From assembly GCA_947069175.1 (NCBI GenBank), contig CAMTDV010000012.1, positions 33,512,341 to 33,576,340 on the forward strand: a DNA stretch of 64,000 nucleotides, in the 5' to 3' direction. Source of the stretch: Scalesia atractyloides. Lineage: Eukaryota > Streptophyta > Magnoliopsida > Asterales > Asteraceae. Numbering within the stretch: the first letter of the stretch is position 1; every line of letters starts with the position of its first letter. A program made the translations under genes and the position numbers. The notes beneath the pieces are model-generated. The model made no database searches. It saw nothing but the letters and a program-made list of their open reading frames with translations, and had not been told where the DNA came from. Below, one piece after another: positions 53,109 to 63,392 of this stretch.

Positions 53109-53498
53109 GAGTTAAATGCTTGGTTGGTCCCTGTGGTTTGCAAATCTTGCAGTCTTGGTCCCAGTGGTTCACTAATTACACACTTGGTCCCAGTAGTTTC
53201 AAATTTTGCACTCGGGTGGTCCTTACCACTAACCTTTGTTAGATTTCTCAGTTAAGTATATGCAAAATTACTATTATACCCCTCGTCTTCTTCATCCTTT
53301 CTACTCTCACCCTGTCAACCACCTGCAACTACTCTGCTACCACCACCCTCACCCTCGCCGCTTTTCACCGCCATACCACTCAGCCACCACTGCCACAACC
53401 ACCCTCCGCTACAACCACCCTCCGCCACATCCACCACCGCCGCACACACTTCATCTTCCCCATTGCCACAAAACAGAGTTTAAGCAGTTCATTGTCGA
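53109..53498 (+). repeat. Left terminal inverted repeat of the Mutator-like element
   Basis: Complement of 54121-54521 with few changes; followed at 53501 by ACCAAGCATTTAACTCTTT, a second copy of the outer terminus. Confidence 0.9.
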
Positions 53499-54120
53499 TA
53501 ACCAAGCATTTAACTCTTTATAATAATATGAAATTAATTGAATAATCTGATCCTCTTCTTCACATTTCACACCCCCTGCTGCTTCTGTTGCTCTGTTTTC
53601 CAAATTCATGATTCACAGTCAATTTCAGACTTTTAAACCAAAATTTGTACACCCATTTTCATTTTAAATAAATCACATCTTTTTCTCCACATTCCACAAC
53701 CCTGCTTCAGATGCTCTGTTTTCCAGAATCAAGATCGAAACATTCAAATTCACACATCTAAACCAAATATTGTACACCCATTATCATCATATTTAACATG
53801 AAAGTAATAATAATTAAATAAATAATAAATCATAATCCCTACTTGTACATTCTCATCAGAGAGAGAAAAAATTTATAGAAAAAAATACAGAGGAAATAGA
53901 GTCTCAAAATTTGTCAAAACAACAGATCATTTTCCTTCAATCTTTTCAACATGGGTTTAAACGATGTTTAAAGTACTGATTCCATAAAAACAATGATTGG
54001 AAGATTCAGCCGCTCAAACTCAGTTTCTTCAACCGCAATTGCCGAAAATAACTTGTGCGGATAGATCTTCGGTTGTTAGTATCGACAGTGAACCAGTTTC
54101 CGGCGATGGCAGGTCAGTTT

Positions 54121-54521
54121 GTCGACAATGAACTGCTTAAACTCTGTTTTGTGGCAATGGGGAAGATGAAGTGTGTGCGGCGGTGGTGGATGTGGCGGAG
54201 GGTGGTTGTAGCGGAGGGTGGTTGTGGCAGTGGTGGCTGAGTGGTATGGCGGTGAAAAGCGGCGAGGGTGAGGGTGGTGGTAGCAGAGTAGTTGCAGGTG
54301 GTTGCAGGTGGTTGACAGGGTGAGAGTAGAAAGGATGAAGAAGACGAGGGGTATAATAGTAATTTTGCATATACTTAACTGAGAAATCTAACAAAGGTTA
54401 GTGGTAAGGACCACCCGAGTGCAAAATTTGAAACTACTGGGACCAAGTGTGTAATTAGTGAACCACTGGGACCAAGACTGCAAGATTTGCAAACCACAGG
54501 GACCAACCAAGCATTTAACTC
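54121..54521 (-). repeat. Right terminal inverted repeat of the Mutator-like element
   Basis: Complement of the left arm; includes the repeated GGGACCAAG(A/T) and ACCACAGGGACCAACC words. Confidence 0.9.
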
Positions 54522-54530
54522 TTTGCAGTG

Positions 54531-55085
54531 CTTGTCTAATTTTCCGGTGCATAATATCCCCAGTTCTCCCTTCAATTTCCGGTGGCCGGTTGCCTCTACG
54601 TTGGTCTATTCGCCGCCGTGAAAACACACACACACACTCTCTCTCTCTACGTTTTGACGCCGTGAGTGACTCTCTCTCTCTCTCTGTTCCTGTGTTATCA
54701 GTTACGGGCTTATCGATCCCTTAATTTTATAGCTGTGTGATTCCTGATGTGTTTCCCATTTTATCTCAAGTCTACTATTTCATTTCAACATTATAGGTTT
54801 TGTGCTGCTAAATTGATCCTAGTACTTAGGGTTACTACTACAAGTGTACTTCTGAAATGGATACCTTGCTACATTATCATCTTATTATTGAAATGCATGT
54901 CTTTCGATTCAAACTGTTAAATTGCTCCTTGTACTGAAGCTGTTGTCAGATCTTAAATTGATCCTACCTTCAAATCTTCAAAATGTTTCTGTACAATAAC
55001 CCCCTCAATAAGATGTTAATGAAAGGTGAAGCTAAAATGAGTGTAGGTGAATATTATGCACATTTTGTCACAATTGGCATGGGTT
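54531..55085 (+). repeat. NLR-unit leader repeat with collapsed NLR remnant (U3)
   Basis: TTCCGGTGCATAATATCCCC, GTTGCCTCTACGTTGGTCTA, then CTCTCTACGTTTTGACGCC|GTGAGTGACTCTCTC and TGTTATCAGTTACGGG, homologous to U1 and U4 leaders. At 54948-55010 a 60-bp scrap matches the NLR winged-helix region (TGTTGTCAGATCT, AAATCTTCAAAATGTTTCTG), and 55000-55085 matches 39595-39690. So U3 is an NLR unit reduced almost to nothing. Confidence 0.65.
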
Positions 55086-55474
55086 TAAAAACACAAGTAT
55101 AATGAATGTGTGATTAGCATTAGCTAGCCCACCAATTAAACTAATTGAGTCATGAAAAGTGAAAAGGGCATTAAATCTCTACAACTAATTTCTTTAGTGC
55201 ATATATAATCTTAGACCACGTGTTATACTCTTCATTCACCATTTGCTACCTCAGCGCCACTCACCTTATCCTCCAACTTACGTTATATCCATCATTCACC
55301 ATTTAACACATATTCCGCAGATGTTTTGAAAGGTGTGAAATGTGAATGAGTAAATAAGAGTAGAGTGGTGCAAAAAGCTTTTTTACATTTCTGAACCATA
55401 TGCATCCTAATCAATTTCTATTATATTTAATATATTTTTGTATCAATTCTAATTTTCTCCTTTGAATTTTCTAG
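55086..55474. other. Spacer between U3 and U4
   Basis: No gene. ACTCTTCATTCACCATTT and ATATCCATCATTCACCATTT repeat near 55220-55310. Confidence 0.5.
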
Positions 55475-55870
55475 TGGCCGGTTGCCTCTACGTTGGTCTG
55501 TTCACCGCCATGAACACACGCACTCACACTCCCTATGCTTTGACGCTGTGAGCTCCCTCTCTCTCTCTCTCTCTCTCTGTTCTGTGTTATCAGTAATAGA
55601 GTTTTGAACATTTTTTTGATCCAAATTGTTAAAGTGTGCCCCTTTTTACTTGTTTCAAGTGCCTCTGTTTGGGTATTTGCTGTGTATGTTAGTAAATTTG
55701 TGAATGTGAAAAGGATGAAAATTGTTTGAAATATAAATATGACTATCTGCTTGTTTACATTCCTTTCAAATAATAATAAAAAGAACTAAGCAATGTAAGT
55801 ATGATATCTTGATTATGTTAAAGAACAACAAACAATGAAATGAATGAATGGTATGAATAAAAGATTGCAC
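55475..55870 (+). repeat. NLR-unit leader repeat, U4
   Basis: GTGGCCGGTTGCCTCTACGT, GCTTTGACGCTGTGAGCTCC, (CT)n at 55553-55579 and TGTGTTATCAGTAATAG; third copy of the leader, about 200 bp from the 3' end of the U4 LRR. Confidence 0.65.
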
Positions 55871-56070
55871 AGAGAAACACTTGACGAACAAGCGACTGAC
55901 TGCAGTTTGGAGCTTGTTGAAAAACACTCGTGACTAGAGTTCACTTCCATGGGCTGCATTCATAGAAAACAAATGTTAGGAGTTTGGTGAGTGATAAAAG
56001 ATCACAAAGATTCAAAGTGCAACTGTATGGAAAGGAATAACTCACGATCAAGGGAACTACATCCTCATGG

Positions 56071-57210
56071 TTAATTGGCTGTGAGAGTGGTGTCTGTTGA
56101 TATTCTTTTAGTGACCCGGTCTACAAAATCATCAGGCATGCCCGTCACTTTTAGTATCTCCAGGCGTTTTGTTTTTATGAGTAGTCTACAAGGGATGTTC
56201 TTTAACTTCAGGAAACATCTGATATCCAATTCTTTGAGGCTCTCCATTGCTTCTTCTTCCACATCCCATTCCTCCAACCCCTCCAACTTCCAGATCCTCA
56301 AGACCTCGAGTTTCTTAAACCCTCCTCGATGGCAAACCATTCTTTTTCCCATGAACGAGTCACCCAAAAGCCTCAACACGATCAAACAAGGTAGTTGTCC
56401 TAACGTCTCCATTGGATCGTTGTTTAGCTGAGAGATTGACAATGTGATAACCTTAACTGTTGGCGGGAATTCATTTGCAGTTGGTAATCTATAAAGATTT
56501 CCATACAGATTAAGGTGAGAAAGTTTAGTTAAGGTTGCTAGTGGTTTCAAAACTAACTTTGAAGCTTGGCCTGATCTATTTACGGAAATCAACCTCAAAG
56601 ACTGAAGATCGGCTAGCTTTTGGATCCAGTCAACTAAGATGCCTTGGCTTGTGCTTAATTGGAACTTAATACCTAATTCTCTAAGATTAAGCAGCATTAG
56701 CAAACCTTTAAGGTCATTTGCTGATATCTTGTCATCCAGAACCAATCCCCAGAGGGTTACAAGAGTTGAGGAACTGCTAGGTGGCATGCTGAGACGAACG
56801 TTGTTCAGATTGAGATAACGAAGGTGTTTGAGCTTCCAAATGGAGTTTGGTAGACTGTCTATATTGGTGTGTTTCAAGTCTAGGGTTTCTAGATGATGCA
56901 GTTTGCCCACGGATTCAGGAAGATAATCCAAGTATGTTCGTCTTAGTCCCAGGTACTTGAGAAGATATAAGTGGTCAAGCTTATTGGGTAGAGTAGGTCT
57001 GTTAACACCCTCTAGATCAAGCACCTTTAGTAATCTAAAGTCACTGTTAACAATTCTACCCAAAAGCAGGCCTACTTCTATTGCTGGCGTGTCCTTATGT
57101 GGGCGGTTAAAGGACACATAAGACCTCAAAAGAGAGGGATCAAATTTATGTGCGCAGACGCTGTTGCTGTTGGTAAGAGCCCCTGTTGTGGGTCCCATTT
57201 TCTGAACCAT
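56071..57210 (-). pseudogene. NLR unit U4: leucine-rich repeat domain (379 codons)
   Basis: The largest open frame of the NLR cluster. It starts after the winged-helix segment in the same frame and carries about 12 LRRs: RLLKVLDLEGVNRPTLPNKL, KYLGLRRTYLDYLPESVGKL, ETLDLKHTNIDSLPNSIWKL, RYLNLNNVRLSMPPSSSSTL, and later FPPTVKVITLSISQLNNDPM and EEWDVEEEAMESLKELDIRC. It ends TKRISTDTTLTAN at 56071. In CC-NLRs the LRR senses effectors or guards the switch. The methionine at 57210 is probably not a true start: the frame continues upstream (24 codons) to the TAG at 57283. Best-preserved copy; U1 and U2 are shortened homologues. Confidence 0.88.
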
Positions 57211-57660
57211 CCTTCGTACACCGAAGGGACCCGCAACATCCTCAAGATGTTCCGAGTTGTGGTGGATGGAAAACAGGCCAATCTACTGGGCTTTTGGCAA
57301 CAAGTAATCATGAAATGCGGGGACTAAACAACATTGTTTTGGGCTGTTGTCAGATCTGAATTTGGTTATCTGAATCATACCCTGATCTACCAAATCTTCG
57401 AAATGTTTTTGTACAGTATCCTCAGGAAACTGGTTCCTCTCAACAAACCCTTCGGCTAGCCATAGTCTGAGCAACCTCCGAACTGGAATGTTGTCATCTT
57501 TTTGAAAAAGAGCCAAGTATAACAAACAAATTTTTAAGTCTATGTGTAGGTCATTATAACTTTTAGCAACATCTTCATCAGAACAGTGATGATCGTGAAC
57601 ATCTGGCAACACATAATCATTGTTGTAAGAATAGCTGGATGTTAATATCTTCTCTTGTGG
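57211..57660 (-). pseudogene. NLR unit U4: winged-helix (ARC2) region
   Basis: SYSYNNDYVLPDVHDHHC, then SYNDLHIDLKICLLYLALFQ and DDNIPVRRLLRLWLAEGFVE (RNBS-D/winged-helix signature), then KHFEDLVDQGMIQITKFRSD and PAFHDYLLPKAQ (MHD-like motif reads F-H-D). A TAG at 57283-57285 follows; 24 in-frame codons (IGLFSIHHNSEHLEDVAG...) then lead into the LRR frame. So only one amber stop separates the two. A frameshift near 57645-57660 separates it from the CC domain. No P-loop, RNBS-A, kinase-2, RNBS-B or GLPL motif exists in any frame between CC and this segment. Confidence 0.85.
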
Positions 57661-58166
57661 ATGAAGCTTGAGATTGTGCTGAATGATCTAGTCAAAGGCC
57701 CATGTTTGGGACTTGGGGTGGTTGGAATTGGCCAAATAGCTGAAGATGAAGTTATGCTGCTGCTAATGGGGGTAGCAGCAGGCTGATTTTCCAGAAAACA
57801 ATAAATCTTGGCCATGAGGTTGTTTAATTTTCGTATTAGCATGTGGCAAGGGTTGAGGTTATTGAACAAGAATGGTTGATTCATTAAGAAACCAAACCAT
57901 TTCCTTTGCCATGCAACTCGGAAGCTGAATTTCTCTATTTCATCCTCAACTTCATACAGGACACAAAGATAGTCCCTTGACTTCTGGGACTTGTCGAAGT
58001 CGTCTGACAAGTTTTGCAGGTTTTCAAGAGACTTCTGGACCTGCTTCAGTTGACATGTCATTATTTTGTTGTTGGCTATCCCTTCTTCATTCAGCATATC
58101 TCTCAGCTTCAGGATCAATACCGCCAAGACCGCCTTTACCTCTATTTCCATCACACACATATTCAA
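57642..58166 (-). pseudogene. NLR unit U4: Rx-type coiled-coil domain (174 codons)
   Basis: Starts MNMCVMEIEVKAVLAVLILK (start at 58166, or the second methionine six residues in). The EDVID-like segment YEVEDEIEKF is at residues 71-80, followed by FRVAWQRKWFGFLMNQPFLF, a helix MLIRKLNNLMAKIYCFL and a Ser/Thr/Pro-rich linker ending STISSFIHKRRY. This is the N-terminal domain of CC-NLR immune receptors. In normal NLRs a P-loop follows within about 40 residues; here the winged-helix region follows instead. A TATA-like TATATATG (minus) sits near 58299-58306, about 135 bp upstream. Confidence 0.85.
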
Positions 58167-58298
58167 TTGAAGTGTGTATTAAACAAGACGATATTTATGA
58201 GTGGGATTTATTGAGTATGTATTTATTGAGTATGATGATGATTAAACAAGATGATATGTTTTTGTTAATATGCCATTGTAATTCTTAACTTGCTCTCC

Positions 58299-58690
58299 AT
58301 ATATAGATTTTGGTGGGCTATGACATCCATGGCTTTTCTACTTAATTGCAAAGAAATGTTGATGAATTTCTTGTGTTGATGTCAAATAAGCACACACCTG
58401 ATAATTTATGTACTTTGAATGATTTATAGGGGTCAAGTTCCGTCATTTGGTAATTTTCTTGTGTTTTTTCTTCTGGTTTGAATGTTTTTTTTTATATAAA
58501 TATATATTGTTTCCCTTTGTTTCATTTGTCAAGGGTTGTGGTGTGTTTTGACAGTTTAAAATTCACATTTGGAGTTAAAGGTTGAATGACTGGTGGTGTT
58601 ATAATTGTTTGACTATTCTTCACATGCATATTTCCCATCAGTTTGCATGGAACTTTCTACTTTGGGTTTATCCTAGCAAGGGCACGGATT
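58299..58690 (-). promoter_or_regulatory. 5' flank of NLR unit U4
   Basis: TATA-like element near 58300. The further upstream part is homologous to 39050-39440 of U1 (TGATGAATTTCTTGT, TCACATGCATATTTCCC). So the promoter was part of the duplicated unit. Confidence 0.45.
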
Positions 58691-58854
58691 AAAAAGATCC
58701 AGATTTTCCTTTTCTTTTTTATGGGTACTGTCTTTTTTTATTTAGAAATGGTCACTTTTTCCTCGTTTAATATTAAAGTTAATGCTGAGTAGAAATCAAT
58801 TATTATTGTTATTGTTTATTTTAATTAAAATGCAATGGTTAACTTTTGTGGTTT
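58691..58854. other. Unassigned spacer
   Basis: AT-rich, no gene. Confidence 0.5.
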
Positions 58855-59040
58855 GGTCATTGGTGTGGTATGGTTTGATCTGGTTTGGTTTGGTTTGGTT
58901 TGGATTGGTGTGGTGTGATGTGGTTTGGTGTGGTGCGGGGGATTGGTGTAGTGTGGTGTGATGTGGATTAGTGTGATACTGTGATGTGGATTGGTGTGGT
59001 GCAGTCTGGCTTGATGTGGTGTGGTGCGGTGTGGTAACTA
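58855..59040 (+). repeat. TGGTTTGG/TGGTGTGG low-complexity repeat
   Basis: Degenerate tandem 5-mers TGGTT and TGGTG with almost no C on the plus strand. The minus-strand frame (HTT/PNQ repeats) is an artefact. Confidence 0.9.
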
Positions 59041-59852
59041 AGATCGGCAATCAATGAGCAATGAACAATCCAGAATTTGTAACTAAGATCGACAAGATCA
59101 TGCAAACTACCAGATAATGCACTTTACTAATCAAGGTCAAACTCTATGTAACAAATCAAAATAATATAATAATGATAATAATAATAATAATAAAGTGACG
59201 TGCGTCATGAATTTAGGACTAACTTTATTGATATAATTCTACAGCAAAAGATTTGTTAGCTTCTCAAAATTCTTCAAAATTCAACTATTTCTTGGGTTAT
59301 AAGAACATTTTATGGAAACTTTACTATTTTCTATCTTATAATTTAACTATATATATATCATATTTTTTTATAATTTATTTTTTATTATAAAAAATCTTCC
59401 CATATCTCATCCATTATTTTTATCTTATTGTACCTACAAACACTTATTTTATTATATTGTTTGTTTTTATAAACTTATAATAATTTGAACGATGATGAAT
59501 AGTAGTTTTTCATGTATATAAATTACTGTAACAATGTTTCAAGTTATAAAAATGATAGATATTGTGATCTAATGTAGAGTGAAATTGGATGATTTAGATA
59601 TTGTGAATCTAATGTAGAGTGAAATTGGATGATTTTTAGACGTTTACCTTAGATTTAAAAAATGAAAACGAGGAAGCTGCCATGAATGCTCAAGTCTATT
59701 TGGCATTAGAAGTCGGTAAATGTGTTGTATTAGTGGAAAGAGAAACTCATGTCTTATGTGTAAGAAATCTCTTTCACATACATTGATATGCATTGTCGGT
59801 GAAAATTATATTAATTTTATATTATTATTATTATTATTATTATTTTATATTA

Positions 59853-59888
<36 letters not shown>

Positions 59889-61120
59889 TTATTATATATA
59901 TAACAATTATCAATTTGGTAAATAATGTATTTTTTGTCCTTTAGTGATTTTATTATTTTGTGTTTTTTTATTTATCTTTTACTTCTCATATGTTTTGTCG
60001 TTTACATTTCGGTCTAAATTTATTATAACCGAACCACCCGCACGTATAGAACGGATAATTTCACTAATTGTTAAATTATTAGTAAAGATCCACAATTATT
60101 AGAAAAAATATATTCTAAAATCATTTCCTCAATAAAAGAAAGGAAGTTAAATAGTGATAACATGCTAATATGAGCTTTGAAGGCTTTTCTAACTTTACTT
60201 TTTTTTTGAGTTTATTGTTTTGTTAACTTGCACCTTTTCTCTTTTACTTTTTGAGTTTAGTCTTTTTAACGAATAAAACTGATACCGGTATGGAAAACCG
60301 CTTTTAACTTTCGATTTTTTAACGAACCGAAGAAGCGCAATACCCTTTTAAACATATTTTTTAACTTTTTTTTGTTTGTTATAACGAGTACGCCGAAACC
60401 GAGCGAGTTCCAATAGTTTTATTTCCGTTTACCAGTGTTTTACCTTTGTTATTTACCTTATTGTTTTATATTTTCTTACTATTTGATGTTCACAACATTA
60501 AAACATTTAGATATCATGTTGATTAATTTTATAAATTTATGCATATGTTGTCATGGCGTGTAATACATAGCGAATTCCAATGGTTTCTCGGCACAATGTG
60601 CGGGTGACTATAACCCTAGTCAATTTATAAACAATATCCAGGACAAAAACTCATAAAAAGTGAATTATGCAATTCCTATATCCAAATGCTAGTCGAATAA
60701 AAACATCAAGAATGTTAACAATGATGTTGAAACTTAGATGAATCAGCAATATCTCATAAGCGCAGAACAGAATCAAAGTCAAAAATGGGCTTTGTTCTTG
60801 GGTCTAGTAAGCACAACAACTTTGAAATGTTGGCTTCCAATTTTTCAACATAACCAGACAATTAACCGATATAAATCACAGATTCAGTTTTGATGTCCGA
60901 TAACATGTTCTCCTGCTACTACCGTATCTTTTTCCTCAAGCTACTCGGTGTGGGGGTTGTCCAGGCCTGGCCTGGCCCAGCGACGCCCCCCAACACCATT
61001 TCCAGTGGTGCGGCGGCGGTGTCAAGACCGTCTAGCCATAGACGTTGGCGACGAGGCGAGTGAAGACAAAAAGTAGCCGTTGAACGGCTATAAAATTAAA
61101 AAAAATTCTTAAAAATAATA
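59041..61120. other. AT-rich intergenic region with small repeats
   Basis: ATA runs near 59170; a 38-39 bp tandem duplication with TAATGTAGAGTGAAATTGGA (59558-59635); ATT microsatellite 59821-59890. At 60946-60997 an imperfect hairpin GGTGTGGGGGTTGTC / GCGACGCCCCCCAACACC precedes the gene at 61232. No coding region recognised. Confidence 0.55.
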
Positions 61121-61130
61121 ATTTTACCTA

Positions 61131-61140
61131 TAAATATACC
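61131..61140 (+). promoter_or_regulatory. TATA box of the 61232 gene
   Basis: CTATAAATATACC about 100 bp upstream of the ATG. Confidence 0.5.
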
Positions 61141-61231
61141 AAAAGCATCCCATCTTTTACATACTTCAACCAGTTTCCTCTCTCAACTTTATGCAATTCT
61201 TCTACTTTTTATTCAATTTTCTACTTTTGCC

Positions 61232-62583
61232 ATGGATCCATACAACCCGAACAAACCGAACCCAAACCCAAACCCAAACCCAAACCAAACCCAAACCAAA
61301 CAAACATTTTCTCGGTACCAGGCTACTATCCTACGATGGAACCGAGTTGGTCATCCTCGCAATTTTCTTACAACATTTTTTCAGGTTTTCAACAAACTCC
61401 CAACGCTTTCTCTCAAATTAGCCAACTACAATCAATGCAACAAATGCAATCGTTACAATAAATCATGATGCGAAACCCGTTCGACTCGCAATTTCAATCT
61501 CAACCATAACCTTCCCCAACACCGGAGTCTCCCAAACCACAACCCGTAGAAGATGACGTTGAAGAATGTGTTCCGGAGACGCAACCACAATCTTCGAAAC
61601 AGAAAATTGGGAAGCAAGTGATGGGCGACAAAGATCAACCTTCGAAAGCCAAGGCAAACCTTGGACAAAGATCGAGGAGGAGGCGTTAGCGAAGGCGTGG
61701 GTTAGCACATCAAAAAGCCCCATTATCGGTATGTAAAAATATATAAATTTGTACTAAAAATATATAAATTTTACATTTTTTAATATATACTTTAGTTACA
61801 TTCTAAAAATATAGGTAACAACCAAACCGGCGAAGGGTTTTGGAAAGAAATATTATCAAAGTTTCTTGCGATTATGGAACAAGGTCATTATCGTGATATC
61901 GATTCCATCTCTTTGAAGTGGCGAAAGATGCATCTAGTCGTGAACCGGTTTTCGGCGATATATAATAAGTTATATACTAGTGCTAATCGTCGTAATGGGA
62001 TGAGTGACGAAGATGTTTTTAAAGAGGCGATGCGTAAATACGAAGATTCGCATCGGGTCGTTTTCCCACACGTACGAGCTTGGGAAGTTTTGCAAACCAG
62101 TAACAAATGGGCGCCGGTTCCAAATGAGGTTGCAATGGCTAAACGAACAAAAACCTTGGAGACCGGTAGTTATAGTGCGGGGGGTTCGGACGCACGATGC
62201 CAAATAAATATAAACGACGAGCCCGAGTTTGACGAAGAAGAGTATGGGTTTCGAGAGGAGGAACGTCTCCCGGGCAGGGACAAATCCAAAAAGGCGGCGG
62301 CTGCAAAAAACAAGCCGCAATGGGGCGGTTCCAAAATGGACGAGTTTATGACACAGTTAAAGCGTACACCGAGGTCACGGCAAAAGGAAGAGCGAAGGAA
62401 CGTGAGGTGGAAGAACGGGTTCGGTTGAAGAATGAGAAGATTGAATATAAAGATTGGGAAATAATGACGGCCGACATAAACTCGTATCCGGAAGAAGATC
62501 GAGCGATTTTACGAAAAACGAAAGAAAAGATCGCGAAAAAGTGGAGTTCAGGGTTTTTAATTTTTTTAGGTTATGTTTTTTAG
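61232..62583 (+). pseudogene. Harbinger-ORF1-like / NAM-associated domain gene, two exons, frameshifted
   Basis: ATG at 61232 opens MDPYNPNKPNPNPNPNPN, then a Q/S/F-rich low-complexity region (FSQISQLQSMQQMQSL). Near 61655-61725 a Myb/SANT-like start reads PWTKIEEEALAKAWVSTSKS. An 86-bp intron fits at 61729-61814 (GTATGT...ATAG), giving SPIIG|NNQTGEGFWKEI. Exon 2 continues LKWRKMHLVVNRFSAIYNKL, VRAWEVLQTSNKWAPVPNEV, an acidic INLNDE-like patch (NINDEPEFDEEEYGF), GRDKSKKAAAAKNKPQW and a charged helical tail ending RAILRKTKEKIAKKW. This is the ORF1/NAM-associated family that travels with PIF/Harbinger transposons. Frameshifts near 61310, 61640 and 62351 and stops make it a pseudogene. No DDE ORF nearby. 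Confidence 0.7.
61729..61814 (+). other. Intron of the Harbinger-ORF1-like gene
   Basis: GTATGT donor, very AT-rich interior, ATATAG acceptor; splicing restores the conserved SPIIG-NNQTGEGFW junction. Confidence 0.7.
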
Positions 62584-63392
62584 GTTCTTTTTTATTTTTT
62601 AGGTATCGTTTTTTTTTATTCTTTAGATTATGTAATGTGTGGTTTTTAATATTAATGATTTTATTTTATATTAGTAAATGTTAAAAAACTAGTTGAATTG
62701 GAAAAAAAAAATAATTTAACTAGGTGAGGTAGGGTTATCATCCATTTCTTGGTTCCATCATTGGAGAGGCATCCTTCAAGGACTATAACGTGACGCTTAC
62801 GTAGAGAGTCATCTTCCAAAGAGGACATCATCCATACCGCACATACGAGTAGTATAAAAATCTGCACAAATCTCGAACATCTTTATTGCCACGTGGAAAT
62901 ATCATCAAAAACGAGGCTATGCAATTGTATGAATAAGAAATATCTCATGACTACTTAAGTAACGTTTTTGGGCCTCCCTAATATCTACTACTTAAGTAAT
63001 GTTTTTAGGCCTCTAATATATACCAACTTTCCAACAACAATCTTCTGTGTAAAAATTTAAGGAAACTTACGAATGAGATTGATCAAATGCCTCTAAAGTT
63101 GTCACAATTCATCCGCAGCTAGGGCTGGTAATTCTTCACCTGCTTCTTCATTCTCCTTTACACCTTTTGTGTTGTTCCACTACATCCATGATATATTGAT
63201 TCAATTGGTTGCCAAAAGTTTTGGTAGAGAATGATGCGGCAACATGGGCTTGGGCTTTTAAGCCCATTTTATCTGCCAATTAGGGGTCCTCTAGAAACGT
63301 GGTCATAGCCAGTTAGAAGCTTTGCGGAGTCGGGTTCACACAAGAACCCTGTCCTCCATCTTTCACGGTCTCCACGGGGCCAACACTATTGC
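62584..63392. other. Unassigned region
   Basis: CTACTTAAGTAA(C/T)GTTTTTGGGCCTC is duplicated at 62951 and 62988. On the minus strand at 63150-63270 a short open stretch (AHVAASFSTKTFGNQLNQYI, MDVVEQHKRCKGE) looks protein-like but is not recognised. Confidence 0.45.

Larger units (their letters stand above)
53109..54521. mobile_element. Mutator-like non-autonomous element with about 400-bp inverted repeats
   Basis: 1413 bp. Left arm 53109-53498 and right arm 54121-54521 are long near-identical inverted repeats (outer end GAGTTAAATGCTTGGTTGGT). They are flanked by identical 9-bp duplications TTTGCAGTG (53100-53108, 54522-54530), the Mutator hallmark. The right arm has about 10 extra bases (GGTTGCAGGT duplication). 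The core 53520-54120 has two partial copies of a TCTGTTTTCCA...GTACACCCATT block and no transposase. Proline-rich frames in the arms are artefacts. Confidence 0.9.

Noticed and set aside
53236..53523. Proline/histidine-rich ORF (and its mirror at 54137-54394)
   Set aside because: Both are the inverted arms of the Mutator-like element, not genes.
57612..57680. Intron explaining the break between the U4 coiled coil and winged helix
   Set aside because: No convincing donor/acceptor pair, and U1 carries the same sequence across the junction without extra DNA; a frameshift is simpler.
58796..59050. HTTP/PNQ repeat protein
   Set aside because: Translation of the TGGTT/TGGTG low-complexity tract.
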